From Antedon mediterranea (lineage: Eukaryota > Echinodermata > Crinoidea > Comatulida > Antedonidae): 64,000 bases of DNA. Where the stretch lies: the NCBI RefSeq assembly GCF_964355755.1, contig NC_092676.1, positions 23,666,288 to 23,730,287 of the forward strand, written 5' to 3'. The notes beneath the pieces are model-generated. The model ran no database searches. It worked only from the letters and a program-made list of their open reading frames with translations, and had not been told where the DNA came from. The first letter of the stretch is position 1; each line of letters opens with the position of its first letter. Both the position numbers and the translations under genes were made by a program. Below, one piece after another: positions 36,501 to 51,500 of the stretch.

Positions 36501-39500
36501 AGCGCCTTTGATTTTGTACCTCGGTCGGTGAATTGACGCTTTATAAATATTGATAATAATAATAATACCACAACGATATTTGGGCATATCACACTTTTTT
36601 GGTCAAACTAGTCTGATAGTGTAGACAGAGCTTTATAGAAAAAATTAGTGTTAAAAGAGTAAAGCAAATAAGAGTGAAAAAAAAACTAAAATGAATGATA
36701 CATTTACCTCTCTTACCTGGATCAATTGGTGTATAAGCCTCGTCCCTCGTCACAGGGCTAGGCGCATCCTCTTGCGTCCCAAATGTATCAGTTGGCGGAG
36801 TTTGTTGCTTCTTGGAAGATATGGGCATACCAGGAAACCTGTGAGGACGGTTGAAAACCTTTTTTGGAACTGAAAAATAAAAATTAAATTAAAAAACATT
36901 ATTTAATATTATGTAATATATTTAATTTATTCTGAAATTGAAATTTTGGACAGTCATCTCTGCAAAGGGTCAAATAATTATTTGGTCAGCAAGACAAATA
37001 TTTTGTTACCTATTTACCAAAGTGATCTAATGAACAAAAAACACACTGAATTAATAGCTCTTATCAAAAAATGAAAATGATAACCCCTTAAATACCATAG
37101 GCATAAAAAAAAAAATGTGCGATGTATGTTACCATAGCTGTCAACTATTTTTAAAACTCCCAAACAAAAAATTATTTGCTTTTTCCCTTGTTGGCAATAT
37201 TTCAACACATAAACTTCCAATTAATATCTAGGGTCTTAAAAAATAACCATAACGCAGTTTCATCAAATTAAAGAGGTTGTCAAGGGCTTTATATAACCAA
37301 CACACTATTCCAGTCTCATAAACTGGTCATAAGGCAGAGAGTTGGCCCAATATAACGATCAAATCTCAGCGCTATAGTAGACCCATAAAAAGAAACCGAG
37401 ACCTAGTTATGATAAGTAGATGGTAACTTTAATAATATTTCATAGGCATACACTTACTTCTATAATAACTACAATATTTCTTTCACATATTATCCTGTTA
37501 AAGTTCACTGAATGCACACACTCATATTTACCTTGTTTGGTATAACCAGATGCAAATTGGGTAGGCTACACCCTTCTTCTCACCCCTGAACACAATGACA
37601 CCCCGAAACCTACAATTTTGACAACCTACCAACAAAGATTACTATTGACAAAGCTATGATAGACGCCTTGTTTTGACATCTGCTTACATTGTTATACCTC
37701 CAAGCCAAAAATGCATTCATCCAAACGCATGTGTACTCAAAATACTACGCAAATAGTCAAGCAAATTATTGTTATTGTCGTCTTAATTATAATCCAGCTC
37801 TTGTTACAAACGTCTGCGATTTCTTTACAGAATGCTTTAACATCCAAAAAGTCTTGTATTTCAACACAACAATATAAGATAGGTTTTATAACACTTGGGA
37901 ATTTGAATAATATAAATAGAACTTATAAATGAAGAAACTTTCTTTCTATATTTATTAATGACGTGGTTTTAAAAAGAGTGTTAACTTTTGAAGACATTTT
38001 TTTCCCGTAGACTGTTTTTTATTATCTTAGTTGATTGTATCATTCTGAAGCAAAAATTAAAAATCAGATCATTCTTCTAGATTACCTTTGTTCATTAATT
38101 TTCTTTTGACGGTTTCAGTCTCACTGAAAATATTTTCTTAAAAAAAGGAAAGTGTAGAGCAATATTAAAATTTACACTGTATTTCTCTGCAATTTCTTTT
38201 ATAGGTCAAGGGTTAGTTTGCGATATTCATTCATCATTTGTCACTATTATAGTTTATGTCACATTTAAAGTGCTTAACGACACATGACATTTCAAACCGC
38301 ATCCAGGGTATGTGAACATTTTGTTTTTAGTAGACAATGAATGTTAAGAAGCAGAAAAGGAAGTAAAACTTTCTAAATAATCTTGCACACATTTGTTTTA
38401 GCAAAAAGCAACACAGGATTTGAACACTGGATTCTCTGTATTGTAGGCAAGCATGTAAACACTAAGCTGTGTACCAATCAGCATTTATCAATAATTTTTT
38501 CAACAGAATATATTGAAAGAACAATTGGTAATTTTTTTTTATACGCATCAACAGCGAGCGGGATTGGAGTTGGAAAAGTCGTGAATCACAATCCTGGCAC
38601 AAGGTCAGGGTTGAACCCTGGACATTGGGGTTTGAAGGCAAGCACTACTTAACCACAAAGCTACAGCTCCCCTACACAATTATACAGTAGTTGCACAATA
38701 CAAATATATTTCCAATATCAAAAAGATGAAATTTAGGCTATAAATACAATCCAACAACAGCAAACAACAACTGTATTTCAGGTGCTCCTTGTAGGAGGTA
38801 GAATCCCCTGAGAGAGTCTTTGATGGAATTTTAATAACTAAGAACTGATTACAAATCTTTAATTCAATTATCAGAGGTCAGATCTGATTTATAAAATTGA
38901 ATTTCTATGGAACCACTCTCTCTAGATGGAGCTAGAAACCAAAGAACAGCAAATAAGCATGATTGACCTCAGTGACCTCTACAAATAATCTCAAATGTTC
39001 ATAAATTATGAACATTTTAAGGTTAGCTTCTGGCGTAGAATACATCAACCTGAAAATATCATAAAAGTCATTTCCAAGGCATGTCTACAATAATGAAAAG
39101 AGATTTTCACATTTAATTATGCATGAGCCTTATACTAAATAATTATCCTGTATTGAATACAGCAGGAAATAAATGTTGATAATTTACAACAATTTAATTT
39201 TTAAAATAAATAGTTTTTCCCCTCTAAATACCAAACAAACAAACTACAGATCCCTGAAATATGAAATACAAGGAAATACATAAACAAAAAAATACTGCTT
39301 TACAGGGAAAAAATGAAATTTGGTATGCATTACTTGAATTTGGCGTGAAATCCACACAAATTAATTAAACAGGAATATTATTATTATTGTATTAATTATA
39401 CTTTGATATTTAGAATTGTTACATTTTCTATTCCTCTTATGAAATTTAGAAATAAAAATATTTTAATATATCTTTTATAAATTGTCCATTTATAAATTTT

Positions 39501-42500
39501 CATAAAAAATATAAAAATAAAATCCTAATTGAAATTTCAAAACATAAATCCACTTTTCCATTTTGATCTTATGTAGGATTTTACAAAATGAGATATCAAA
39601 GGTTACTGCTAATTTGAAGCTTAGTATTAATCATAACCACGGTAAATCAACATTTTATTGATAAAAATATAATATTTATATGTAATCCATATTAGAAAGA
39701 GTGCATTTTATTACAGTCATAACTTGTAAGAAAGGAAAATATAAATTAACATAAATTACGACACTGACTTGAAGAAACTATTTTTATGTGTGGTTTTATA
39801 TCGATAAATTAAACCATGAAGCAAATATATATATTGAATATGTTACTTTATATAACACCCAAATAATCATTTGATTAGATAATTTTGGGTTACATGGAGT
39901 GCAATTGTATGTACTATTTGAAGATAGTCTTTTTTTGTTTTCACCTCATCTTCTACCTCATGAAATTATTTGTACCATTGCACTCATAACCATTCATTAT
40001 TTGTACAATATTTTATATCATAACATATCAATTTATTATTTTTTTTATAGTATTTATTAAGAAACTTCAATGAACAGTCAACAGTACCTATACTAATATA
40101 GTAAATTGTTTCTTGTATATTCAAAACATAATATTTGTAGTGACTGCTACTGAAAAAATCAATATTGTTAAAACCTTGCTAAAGCCACTGTTAGTAATTC
40201 TTATATTTCTAATAAAAAAATAAATAATATGTTACTAAACCACTAATTCTTGAGTCTCAAATCTACTATATATTTAATTCCTTACACTATTTCTAACCAG
40301 TTACCTGCATGTATCTATAAAATATAAGCCACTGAATGATTTCCAATATATTATTTCTCATTGGTACGTTTCAATAAATATACCACAGTCACGAACTGAA
40401 CTGATTCTAGAACGCTTCAATTAGATATTGCTGTCATTTCTTCTTAAATTTTTTCTCGTCGAGTCTTCAGTTCTGTTTACGAGAAACATCCGTTCATTGA
40501 ACAGGTATTACACAGGTCAAAAATTCACTTGAATTACTTGAGGCGATTATTTGAATTTGGCTACAGAGATTCCATTGGTGTGTATCGACACATGGTTGCT
40601 GGCATACTTGCACCTGGTCGAAAACATTAGTTTTAACACCTTTCTATTGTTGGCCAATTAAGAAAAGGAAATCACCGAAAACGAGGGAAGTGCATAGCAT
40701 TCAACGAATTAGTAACACAGTGATATTTTTAACAAGGTGTGCAATTGTTAAAAGATAAAGAATCAATTCTTCTCTCATTATAACAAACTGTATGTGTACT
40801 GCAGTAAACTCAAAAGTTAACAATCTAAATTCATTTTTGAGAGATGATTGATATACATTATCTATCAATAAAATATTAATTACCATGACCACCATACAGC
40901 ATTTTTAAAAATTAAAACCCCCTGAATTTAAATACAAATTTCAAGATATTATATAATTTAAAATTATATGTTTAGCAAAATATTCACAAACAGCTTCTTT
41001 TTAATAGCTGAAATATCAACTTACAAACAACAGATGTAAAGATAGATACCTCCTACTTATAAAATCATCCACAAGCATTGACATCATCATTTGAAATACC
41101 ACAACTAAACCCTGCCAACGAACTCCCATCACCATGACAACAACACTCAAATCATCCTTGACAACAAAATAAAGGTCAATATGAGGTCAACACCTCATTC
41201 TCTCAATTTGATTGCTTATTTGTTAAAGAAGAAAAAATTGACTTCTGAACTAATTATAAGGTAAAGACATGTTATATCTATATAAGCCAATGTAGCCAAT
41301 CATAGTACTATGCATTTAATCACTTTATATCCTAATTCTGCAATCTAAGCCAATATACTGTTTGTTGTAGTTCATGAGGTCAAATATGCCATGTAAGGAA
41401 GCCTTAACTATCAGTTTTCCCTCCCATATAGATCTTAAACTAACACAAACGAACATAGACAAAAGAATATCCTCGCTTAACGATTTCTGACTCACCTGAA
41501 ACAACACAGAGATCAACCGTGCATAAAAAACATTTATTCCATCAATAATTAGACAATATTCCTTCCTTATGCTCACATGGCCGTGGTGAACTAAAACGGC
41601 GAAACGACAAGATGAAATTTACTTTCATATCATGCCATCACATTTCCATGGCAACAACCTTCCTCCTAGTGGGTCCTACCGTGTTTCATTAACTAGGATA
41701 ATTCTCAACATAACCAGTTTTATGCAACTTTGTAGCAGAGATTATGCTAGTTAAATAAATTTAATAATAAACTCCACAGAGAGACGATACAAAAAGTGTT
41801 GATATGATGTTCTGTATGGTAGCATTTACACCTGTTTGTAGTTTCATTCATAAATTAATATTCAAAATTTAAAATGTTTTATAATATTGTTTTTAGTTTA
41901 AGATAATGAAATATAAACAATATTTATCAGTCTGTTGAGTATTAATTTCATAATTTTCATTTCATTTCTCTTTATTGTATTTCGGAATTCAACACAACAC
42001 TGAGGGCCTGTTCAGACCTACGGAGTTATGCTTTCGTATTGTACGCGGCGTACAACTCCATAGGTCTGAACCAGGAAAAGATTAGTGGAAGCCACCTCGT
42101 ACGACACTGATCTTTCGTTCGTTACGACAGCTCAAGGTACAAGATTGGTGGACGCTGCTTATGATACGAAAGTCATGCATCAACGATTTTGACCTCTAAC
42201 CAATCAAAATTACTCCTGCATACCACATGTTCGCCCAAATCGGTGACACCTCAGTTTGAAACGAAAGCGTTAGTTAGGCAAATCTGAACATTTTTCTGTT
42301 ACGACGCTAATTATAATATGACATTGCTTGTGATACGAAAGCATAACTCCATAGATCTGAACATACCCTAAGACTTACAGCGAGGCCTCTAATGATAAAC
42401 AGTTAGTTTATTTTTTTTATTTAAAATCATCTTTAATGAGGGAGTTTATTTTATTTATTTATGAGGATGGCCTATCCAGTCCAGGAGAAGGAACTGATCA

Positions 42501-45500
42501 TTAAATGCCTCTCGAGAAAACATACAAATACAAAAATGTCAACAATATCTTTAGCTTTTTAGATTTACAAAAAAATGATTTCCAGTTCCATTTTGAATGC
42601 TTGTTTTTTATAACTACGGTACTACTATTTTACCAAAGGAGATTGAAGATTTCAGCAAATGGCATGTACAATAACCACAAATATAAACATATTGTTTTTG
42701 TGAACAACCATCAACTGGATATTCCAAATAACTGGTTCACATAAATCATGTTTATTTTATTTCCTGTACAATACTGAAGCTTCTTTAATATTAACAGAAG
42801 ATGCATCTATCTCAGTGGAATAGTATTCACGTTTTATTAGAATTTCTGTTGAAAGATATTTTGCAAAATAAAAATTGTTATTGTCTGTATAATCTATGAA
42901 AATTCCTTTCAAAAAAAATTCATTTATACTCATCTATGGAAAGAAGCTATTGTAATTAATATTGTGATTATTTGAAGCCAGGAGTAGACTTAACATTAGG
43001 TCAGAATTGAAGGCAAGCACAATCATTATTCACCAAGCTACAATTTGCATCTTTTCTTTTTTTATAGAAAACTAGGTTTCTATGTGAATTTTATACTATT
43101 ACTTTGGTTTTCTTAAAGCGTTCCTGGAAAATCTATTTTCTATTAACTTACGGATCAATATTCCTGTCATTATTTGAAAAATCATTCAATTTTTTTTTTT
43201 CTTGGGTATCATTATAAAATGTTTTCTTCCACCTAAGAATTGAGAAATAATCATCGTAGTAGTGTATGTAGAAGACAATCTTTGCCATCACGTACAGTAC
43301 ACTTCCAAATCACATTAACCTTTAGGGCCTATCATTATAATCACTAATGTAAAATTGATGAGCAAAAGTCTTGTCTAATCTACTTTGCAATGCGCCTGAT
43401 TACAACAACATAATTCCAGGCTCTGTAAGATCACCAAGTTCGTCTTATAAATTAGTTTGCATGCAAATATATTTATTTATAGTTTTCAATGCACTACCTA
43501 ATTGTATACATAATTCATCTAGGTTGAAACAGTTTAAATCTGTCTTGTCCACTTGTTTTGTGGACGAAATAAAGTTATCTTATCTTATGTCACATGGCTT
43601 CAGAGGGAAAAAGAAAAAAAGTTCATGAGCCTAGGTTCAAGTATGAAGCAAATGGGAAAATGATTAAATTCTGTTTTGCAAAAGATATATCTATTATTAA
43701 ATATTAAAAAATGGTAGTAGAAATACCAGGAAATAAAGCAACGGTTTTAAAAGTTAAAATGCTCCGAATTTGTCATTGTAGCAAAAAAAAAAAAAATTGA
43801 ACTGACTAAAAGTTAAAATGCTCCGAATTTGTCATTGTATAGCAGCAAAAAAAAATTAAACTGACTTGGTTTATTATTATTATTTCAAATGTGCAAAAAA
43901 AAAATTCACATTAGAATCATTAATTACTTCTTTCGTATAAATTATTTAATATTTAGTCAGTACCAAGAGAGTTCATCTATCAATTGAAATATTCAAAGCA
44001 TCGATTCTTTATTCATATTAAATGAGAATTACAAACATGTGTTAAAATTAGACATTGTAATCAGTACAAGTCCTATTTATCAAATCAGAGTACTATAAGT
44101 GCAACAAACTACACATCATTAATTTACAAGACAACAAACAACACGACTGCTTTTGAAGTAATACGTTATCAATTATGATTTTCTAACCTCTGTGACTCTC
44201 TCTGCTATAAATTCTCAACCATTTATTAGCACACATATGTAAGACTGATTGATGATTTTGAAAGTGAAATAGATAAAAACATCTTTGGTAAAATCAGAGA
44301 CTATTGTGCAGATAAAAAGACTGTCTGCTGAAGAGGAACTGAGAGAGATAAATAGCTGGCTTGCAAAAAGGGGAATATTATACCATGCTACCATGTCTGT
44401 TTGTTAGAAATTTTACGGAATATTACAGACTGATGTATGAAAATATTGTATACAAACTTCACTTGTTCTAAAACGGAAATACCAGGGTTTCCCACAATCT
44501 GCAGATTCTGGCAAAAACAGAAAGACAATTAATGCAGCAACTAGACAATGTCAGGCTACTGTAGGCCTATAGCTAGTGTACATTGTTCACAAAACTACAA
44601 AACTAAAGACCATTTTTATCATAATTTACCATAAAACGAGGAATGATCTGGTTTAATATCTTTAAAGTAATGCATTATTTTTTTTAAACGTCAAAAACGG
44701 TATGGAATGGGACTTTAAGTGTACCTGTGTAAAGAAATATTCATTTTTCATCAAATGTTCATTGGGAAAAGAAAGTGACAAGAGTGCATCCAAAATTAAA
44801 CAAACAGAACAAGTTAATGCCAAGTAAAGACAAGTTCATAAAATATACATTTCAGAACAATAACAAAGGTTATCCATGTCATGTTTATGTCATATAGGTA
44901 CAATGAATTAAATTATTAAATCTTTAATATCCAATCCAGCCATATTATTCAAAGGTATATTCTCCCTGTTCTTTTGACAGATGTCCCTTTTATTGTTTCC
45001 TGAGTAGGGATGTCACAAACAAGGGATTGTACTGTTATAATACAATCAATGAACAATTCAATTCTTTTTTCAGGTATTTATTCAACAATTTAATAAACAA
45101 GAAGTAAAGGGTCTCGTACACAAACTAAAAGACACACTATCAAAATTGTGACAAAAAATGTGATGGGCCCATATATGGAAATGATGATCTCATATCACCA
45201 CCACCACCTTTATAAAGAATATCAGCCCATGCAACTAACATAATCATGATACAATCACTTACAGAAAGAATTGTGTAAAGCTCTGTCTACACTATCAAAC
45301 TTTATGTGAAAAAAATGTGATGTACCCATATACAGTATGAACATGATGTCATATCACTAGCATATTTGGGCATATCACTAGCATATTTGGGCATATCACT
45401 AGCATATTTGGGCATATCACTACCATATTTGGGCATATCACTACCATATTTGGGCATATCGCACTTTTTTTATACTAGTTTGATAGTGTAGACAGAGATT

Positions 45501-48500
45501 TATTTGCAAGGTCTGAATAAATTCTGGTATTGTTTTGTAGGAGGTCTAATCCCACAGTACTGTTGACTGATAAATCCTACAAATCTGTCATGTAGAGAAA
45601 TAATATATGGTTACTGTACTTTCATTTTGTTGAACATTTTGGCAAGAATACAAGGAAATCCTCGTGAAACGTGATCAAAAGAGATGGATTAAAAATGATC
45701 ATAGTAGGTGAATAACTATAAAGGCATGACTTTATATTCATGGTCAAACTAGTCAATAGATACCCACCATTTTAAAATTGTATAGATTTTACAAAGACTA
45801 CAAGGATTATTAGTGTAGTTGTGGTAAAATTGGTGAAATGAAGCTTAAAAACTCTGTCTCACTATCAAACTTTATGTGAAAAAAATGTGATGTGCCCATA
45901 TATGGACACGATGATGTCATATCACTACCATATTTGAGCCTGTCACTACCATATTTGGGCACATTATACTTTTTTGTCAAACTAGTTTGATACTAGTGTA
46001 CACAGAGCGTAACACAGTAACATAGATCAACTAGAAAATTACTAATACATTTTTCATTGTCTCTAATCATGATCATGAATAAATGATGTAATATTTAAAC
46101 AAATTAAAGCTCCCATTTGAAATATTTATTCCTCAACTTTGTTAACTTTATAGCAGCATTTGATAAATATTGTAAACATTTTCTTGAAGTTGCCTGGAAA
46201 AAAAGATCTGAGTTAAAAAAGAGCTAATTTGCATTGTTGCTAAAAAAAAAAGTTTAAAAAGTTAAAGTTAAAAGTTAAGAAAAGCCACTGCATTGGTTTT
46301 GTTTTACTATTGTATCTAATGTCTATGTATCGTTGAGTGTACATACATACATGTTTGGTTTATAACGTTTATTTTGTATGTTGTTTAAGTTGACTGCACC
46401 ACTAATGAGTGTGTTGCCACTGATCCAAAAGTGTTTGTCAATAAAGTTATTATTAATATTACTATCTTAAATAAACACATTATACATCGAGAACATGTAG
46501 TTATTTTAATTTTCTAAATACAGTATTTTTTTTCAAATAGAAAAATGGGATCTTCCACAGAATCTACCTGTGCAACCAGCAAAATCATGAAGACAATGGA
46601 GTTCATAGAAGAGGTTAGTAGTAGTGTCGGTTAGTAGTGGTATAGGTCTAGCTCAATTTTTAATCAACTAGCAGTCAGTTCATCTAATAGAAAAAAATGG
46701 GTAGTGGTCTGTTCTTCCATCCATAATGCTTGCATGCTGAAAAAGAATGCCCATGTTACAATCTTGGCTACAGGTACTATGTATGGGCTTGCAGATGGCA
46801 ATGAACTAAATATTGGGTGCCAATCATCATGTTTACAAGAAATTAACAATGCATACATCTTGTAAAGACGTACTTTTAAAATGAACAATGTTTGTTTTAT
46901 ATTCAATTTTCCATGTAAATGTCAATTGTAAAGAAAGTAAAAAGACTTTGTTCATTAAGCGAGATAAGCTTAATGCCATTGTAGTTTACAAACTTGGTGC
47001 CTTTTCAAGTTTTCCGTTCCCATTTTTAACATACGATTTTGCAAGTCATTTGATGAATATTACTGTAGCAAAACCAGAAATATATTTTTTTTCTTTCTAC
47101 AGTGGTATGACCTATTATACAGTACATGTGCGGTCACAAAAGAAAGGGAATATGGCGTGTATGGGTGAGTGGGTGTTCTTCTTGACAAATAAAACCCTGT
47201 TATTTCTTAACAAGATTCCCCCTCCATAACATTACAATAAAAGCCAGGGGACTACAAATAATATAGAAAAACTGAATGTTGATACCCTAAAAAAAATTCC
47301 AACATTCACACTGGTTAAAATGACCATGTGCTAGCAGATTTTATTCACCTGTAAATAATACTACATTAAATTAAAGGGTGTTTTCAAAATAAATCATAAT
47401 TGCAATAAACGCCACAGAAAACTGAATATTGAAAAACTGAATCTTGAATCACTCCTGGATCTTGTTTATAATTTCAGTGATGATAGGCATAAGAAATAAA
47501 GTTTTAGCAAGAAAAGGAAACAATCTCTGTTCAAGCCACTGGGTTGTCAAAGATCTCTGTGAAAAAATGGTCAGGTTGAAACCTTACCAGCTCTACTAGT
47601 GGCTAAGGCCCTGAATTTTCTTTGTTTTATATTAGGGTTCAACAGGAACTAAACGAATTAAAACAGTATATACCTATTCGTTAGACATGACCATATTTAG
47701 GATTATAATACTTAGTTTTCTAAAATCTTTATTGCCATAGGAAAGTTCAAAATAACTCTGATCTTCTGGCTTGATGCCCCATAAATTTAAATCTATAAAT
47801 GAAAAGTTTCAGATCATCTTTCAGAACTTTAAAGAGGAATTTCTACCACATCCCTGTTAAATGAATTACAAAAAGATGTTGGAATTATTGGCAAAAAATT
47901 CTTCAAATGAAAGAATGCAAACACAATTTTGTTATAAAATTGTTAGAGGGAATTTTCCAATAAGACCAGGTGTGTGTACATTTTTCTATCAACATAACAT
48001 TTCATATTCATCATGGAGGTGTGCATATTTCCAAATACTTTTGGTGTTATAAAACTTTGAAAAGCTGCAGTTTAACTTTTCCATAATCATCATTATTATG
48101 TTAGGCTTTGCGCACCAAAAAATGTGAGGGGCTGTAATGATATTTTGGTGTGGTAGTTAGTACAGTAGGGTGTTGTTTCCAAGCGTAATGTGCAGGGAGA
48201 ATTATTGTTTCATTGCTACTCTCGTCATTGGTTTATGTTTATGTACTTTTTCCATGGTTCAGAGAAAAAAATGGTTACATAATAAATTAACAGCAACGAT
48301 TATTACTTCATATTTAATGTATGAACTGGACCTATATCGACAATAGCATGAAATGTGATTTTTCACCCAATTCAGGAAACATGATCCAGTTGATAGGAAA
48401 TTTAAAGCGAGTGCCTGAAGGAGAACATCTTTAATGCAACATTCACTTAAATTAATTGTTCTGGTACTTAGACACTCTTGTTAGGCTGCCTGTATCTTGA

Positions 48501-51500
48501 CAGACATAAAGTAAGTCAGAGTAGCCCAAATACACTGAAGGGTACTGGACTATTTTTAACCATTATTATACAATGGTCTGAACACCCACCAGGAAACTTT
48601 ATATGATGCCCTTTCCACCTAAAGATGTGACCTGTTTTTATATTCATCCTTCAAATTGAAGAAATCAGATTAGGTCCTCTATGGACCCTTGACGGCCATA
48701 GTCTAGCTCCTATCAGAATGTGGTCGAAATGGACCAATACACTGCGGAACCCAGTCTCTTTCAAAAGATACACTTGGTTCTTACAGACTTAAGCTCTGTC
48801 TACACTATAAAAAAAGTATGATTTGCTCAAATATGGCAGTGATATGCCCTAACACCATAGTGATACGACATCATTATGTCTATATATGGGCACATCACGT
48901 TTTTTTGTCACATAAAGTTTGATAGTGTAGACCAAGCCAGATGGGTACACTGAACCTCCAATTTAATTTGCTTCAAGAATAGCATATTCAAATATCACAA
49001 TTCTTATAATAATAATAAATTACTTATTCTTACATCCCCTTTTAAGGTACAGTATTAACTACAGCATGACTACAGGGCACATAACTGCCAACACTTACAC
49101 ATATTTTTAATAAATTTAAAAACACTCCCTTTAAATGTCCATGTCCTTTTATACCATCAATGGGTCAACCAGCCTATAAAAGTCAAGGTTCACCAACAAA
49201 AATATAATGGCAAGGTAAAATTGTTTTTATTATTTTAAGCTCTATATACATACATTATCTGACCAGTTTAATACCAATTTACTAAACAAACACAATATCT
49301 GGAAAATTCTGTAAATGGTAATTATTTTTGACTAGTTAGTAATTTACACAAAGTAATTAATCCTGTGCATGGGATTAAATTTTTGAAACACACATTTATT
49401 TATTATTATTCAGAAATTATTATTTCCAAACAGCCATTGATTGAATAACTAATCAGCTCAGTACCATCCAGGCATGTAATGCTTTGTTTTATCAATGAAG
49501 CCTATAAAAACATGTAGCTTACAATCTATGTGATAATGCTTTGCAATCAAAGTAATAATTTATTCTTTAAATCGACAGAAAGCAGTTACACGTTTTGAGA
49601 ATCACTGTCTGTAGTATAATAGTTTAATATTTTCAAGTACAGTAATCATTTTTCTCCTTACCATACAGAAGTACTATAACTATAAGCATAAAGAACTTCT
49701 TTTTTTTAACCAAATTTTTTTTTGTATTTAAGCATAAAACGTGAGTAGACATATGTATGGCCTATGAAAATGGAAATATTGCAGAATTTGTGGAAAAATA
49801 AATAAGACATCGATATCAAAGCATTAAGGTTGTATCTTGAAATAAAACTTGATAAGGTATTGCAGTTCATTACAATATTACATGGATAATACAAAAACAT
49901 GTAATTCAAAGTTTTTTACAATATTAACTGTATCATGCCATAGTTATTTAAATTCAAACTAGAAGTGTACATCCTAGAACAAAGATTACATTGTCAACAC
50001 TATCAGTAAAAATGTTTAAATAAAGTTGAAGTATTAACCTAGTACTTTCCCATAGAAAAGTAAATGCATTGATGCATAGTATCTCTTTCATGTTTGCGAC
50101 GCCGAAAATACTATATTGTGCATTATAGTACGTACGTACTGAAAATTAAAAAACCCTCCTTTCAGAGAGACGGCGCCAGCTATTTGATCGGATTATATCC
50201 GTAAGTATAAGTGACAGATACCATTAGGGGGATAGTCATAGAGAAGTGTTAAATTAACATTGTAATTGGGGTGGAGCGCTTTACCCTATTTTATAAGAGA
50301 AAATCCATAACAACTCCATTGAAGCATACAGCAATTATACAAGTAAACACACAGATATTATGTAGTCATTCACTATGCTAACTGAAGCTTCAGCTAAACT
50401 CTGGCCTATATTTCAGTAAAATAGACCTACTTAATTCAATGCTAATTATAACAACTCTTTACCTTTTATATGATCTGATGATCTGGCTGCTAACACAACA
50501 GTAAATATCAACAGTACAATAGCTTTTAACTAACCGCCGCCACTACCACACACGGTCAAGTTTAAACACATAATGACTTAAGCCTTCACTCCACATGTGG
50601 TAAGAAGTCTATATAGCGCCCTCAATATTTGTATCAGTAGGAAATTATTTATTTCAGAGTGTGTGTATGTTTATATTAGTATAATAAGTACTGTATTCAA
50701 AAGTATTTGATAATTAAATGCTTCCACAAAAAGTCCCCTTGAGACCATGTAATCATACCTCTAGATCACCAAGGCCTTTGTCCCAATTAACTAGCACATA
50801 GGCCACAACTTATTTCATTTTGCATTGGAAAATATGGAGAGCTCATTCCTAACATGAACATTGGTTTTTTTTAAAGTACCATATTTGTACAAAATGATTT
50901 AATTTCAATTTATTCAAAGTTTCTCCAAAAATGTGGAAGAGATAGTAATGTACATACATTACAATGATATCACATTTGCAATACAGATTTTTTGCTTTTT
51001 ACTCCAAAAAAAATGAGAGGGCGGCATACACACATTTTAAATTTACAATGTACAGTGCCATAAACCAAATAAGGTGCATAAACAGTACATTATTGAGTAT
51101 TTTAGTAAGGGCTTGATCACATTGGACTTAATTTGGTTAAATTATCATTTTCCACGTCCAGTGCGAACAAGCCACTTATTATCATCCATCTTCAGGCTTG
51201 TGTTACCAACTTAACTACCTACATCTCTCATCAAAAGATCAGTAAATTAAAATAATTTATTTTCATCTGAAATTTGAACTTGTACATGAGGTGAATGACA
51301 GTAGCCACAACACCTTAACCAGCCCCGAGCTTTACCAGTCAAATCTATAAATTCTATTGAATTACATATATTTAAAAGTCTGTCAATAAAGTATATATAA
51401 TCGATGCTTGAAAGCTGATAGGAGGATTATAACTTGTTTTATAGCTCTGAATCCAATATGTAAATCAATGTGCTTTTTCCACAAATGATTAACTGCCGTA

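Larger units (their letters stand above)
29467..36716 (-). other. EVA-1-like gene, 7.2-kb intron
   Basis: No exon seen. It contains pieces of the dispersed 'GTGTCC..GAATAGGGG' repeat (about 31655-31680 and 33940-34120), a tight hairpin (34873-34930) and an AAGCTCTGTC element (36405-36633). A G-rich stretch on the + strand lies at 34685-34770. The rest is unremarkable AT-rich sequence. Confidence 0.5.

Noticed and set aside
44284-44409. Short + strand frame reading RLSAEEELREINSWLAKRG
   Set aside because: Protein-like composition but only about 43 codons, no ATG start and no good flanking splice sites; likely chance.
46888-47229. 113-codon + strand frame
   Set aside because: AT-rich composition, no recognisable motif, no splice-site context and no similarity to anything I know.
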